The notes under the pieces are model-generated. The model did not search any database and was not told where the DNA came from. It saw nothing but the letters and a program-made list of their open reading frames with translations. A stretch of DNA of 64,000 nt from Heliocidaris erythrogramma (taxonomy: Eukaryota; Echinodermata; Echinoidea; Camarodonta; Echinometridae), in contig CM046869.1 in NCBI GenBank assembly GCA_025617745.1, positions 5,790,244 to 5,854,243 on the forward strand. Direction: 5' to 3'. A program made the translations under genes and the position numbers. Within the stretch, counting starts at the first letter, position 1. Every line of letters begins with the position of its first letter. Shown piece after piece: positions 63,101 to 64,000 of the stretch.

Positions 63101-64000
63101 CTCTTACTGTAAGGGTAACTAGGTTTAACTAAATTGATTGCACAGTGAATAATACACTGCTTTTCATATTTTTTTAAATTACACATCTGTGTAAAAAGAT
63201 GATACTTTTATATCACTATTTGTGCAAATATAGGAAATTAATTTTAAAGGTGAATTATACCATACTGACTAAAAGGTGATAAACTACATCACATAGAACA
63301 GTCTCAATTCTGGATATTTCATGCAGCATTCATAGCAGTAAAATGAATGTTGTGCCATTGTAATAAAACAGTTATTTGTTGGCGATTGGTTCAGAGTTCT
63401 GGAAAAGAAAATGCAGTTCAAAAGAAATTGACTTATGTTTATTTGTATATCATGTAGTAGATGGACTATGTTTTTAACCAGCCAGAAAGAAATAAACTAA
63501 CAAAAAACTTCTAGAAATCTGATCAATCATCTCATCTATTTTCATACTTAATGAAATACATTTCATTAAGTCTATTAAAAGCCTGAAACATCTCGATCAA
63601 AATCCATCTACATGTATTTCTAAATATACCTCTAAAATAAATACCCATATTAATCCAGCTTCACCACAGTGACAATATCAATTAAAATTCCCAATAATAT
63701 GCAATAAACTACACATGTAATCTATTATACAAAAACAAACAGAGATATATATACCTATACACACACCATTCATAAGATCCATTCATACCATACAGTGCAA
63801 TGATGAAATGGGTTGGCACTTAGATGTGGAAGATGTGAATATCAAACTAAGAACATTTACAGTGAATTCTATTATACTATCAGAAATCACTACATTCTAT
63901 AATCAAACAAAGAACATTTACAGTGAATTCTATTATACTATCAGAAATCGCTACATTCCATAATCAAACAAAAGCACAGCCTGATGAAACATACATTATT
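60142..64000. other. Downstream region without a recognised gene
   Basis: AT-rich sequence with a CT-rich tract (about 61005-61150), a 30-base poly-C (about 62711-62740), a 61-bp direct duplication (63841-63901 and 63902-63962) and scattered small repeats. No frame has recognisable domains. The AT-rich end from about 63000 could be 3' UTR of a convergent gene beyond the window, but I cannot support that. Confidence 0.4.
63841..63962. repeat. 61-bp tandem duplication
   Basis: ATCAAACTAAGAACATTTAC...ACATTCTATA is followed directly by an almost identical copy (ATCAAACAAAGAACATTTAC), and a third copy starts at 63963. Confidence 0.9.

Overview
The window is animal genomic DNA. It has long introns with GT..AG junctions, dense short inverted-repeat elements, a Ty3/gypsy LTR retrotransposon, a Penelope-like element, tRNA-derived SINE-like sequence and two metazoan membrane-protein genes. 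The foldback elements built of short tandem subrepeats, the abundant poly-C/poly-G tracts and the general repeat style suggest a marine deuterostome, most likely an echinoderm (sea urchin). That assignment is inference; no species marker was seen.

Layout. Positions 1-10820 (+) hold the 3' part of a gene for an EGF-like plus zona pellucida (ZP) domain, single-pass membrane protein: six exons whose phases all agree, ending in a transmembrane segment and a stop at 10818-10820. Positions 10821-28275 are intergenic and rich in foldback/MITE-type repeats. This stretch contains a complete 5.1-kb Ty3/gypsy element on the minus strand (20631-25745, 98-bp LTRs, 6-bp target duplication) inserted into an older MITE. 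Positions 28276-58116 (+) hold a complete POMT1 gene (protein O-mannosyltransferase 1). I reconstructed 17 coding exons whose lengths sum to 2304 nt, i.e. 767 codons plus stop, with consistent phases throughout. Positions 58117-64000 are downstream sequence with repeats and no gene I can support.

Most striking result. Intron 6 of POMT1 begins with a 42-bp minisatellite (47 full units and a partial 48th, with no indels). Each unit is a copy of the exon 6 / intron 6 junction, so the 5' splice site is reiterated about 44 times in frame. The neighbouring intron 5 carries an unrelated 22-bp minisatellite. The last POMT1 exon and its 3' flank show a third set of local duplications that includes the stop codon. 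A fragment of the POMT1 start region is also present about 10.5 kb upstream.

Other notable items. The gypsy element has a sequence next to its 5' LTR complementary to its own LTR, suggesting self-primed reverse transcription. The Penelope-like fragment has RT and GIY-YIG segments and a hammerhead-like terminus. Telomere-like CCCTAA runs sit inside hairpin elements. A CCCGGGGGG-ended foldback element has an intact 8-bp target duplication and may explain part of the poly-G/C tracts. Transposons are nested at TTAA sites, and a broken THAP-domain fragment lies in POMT1 intron 16.
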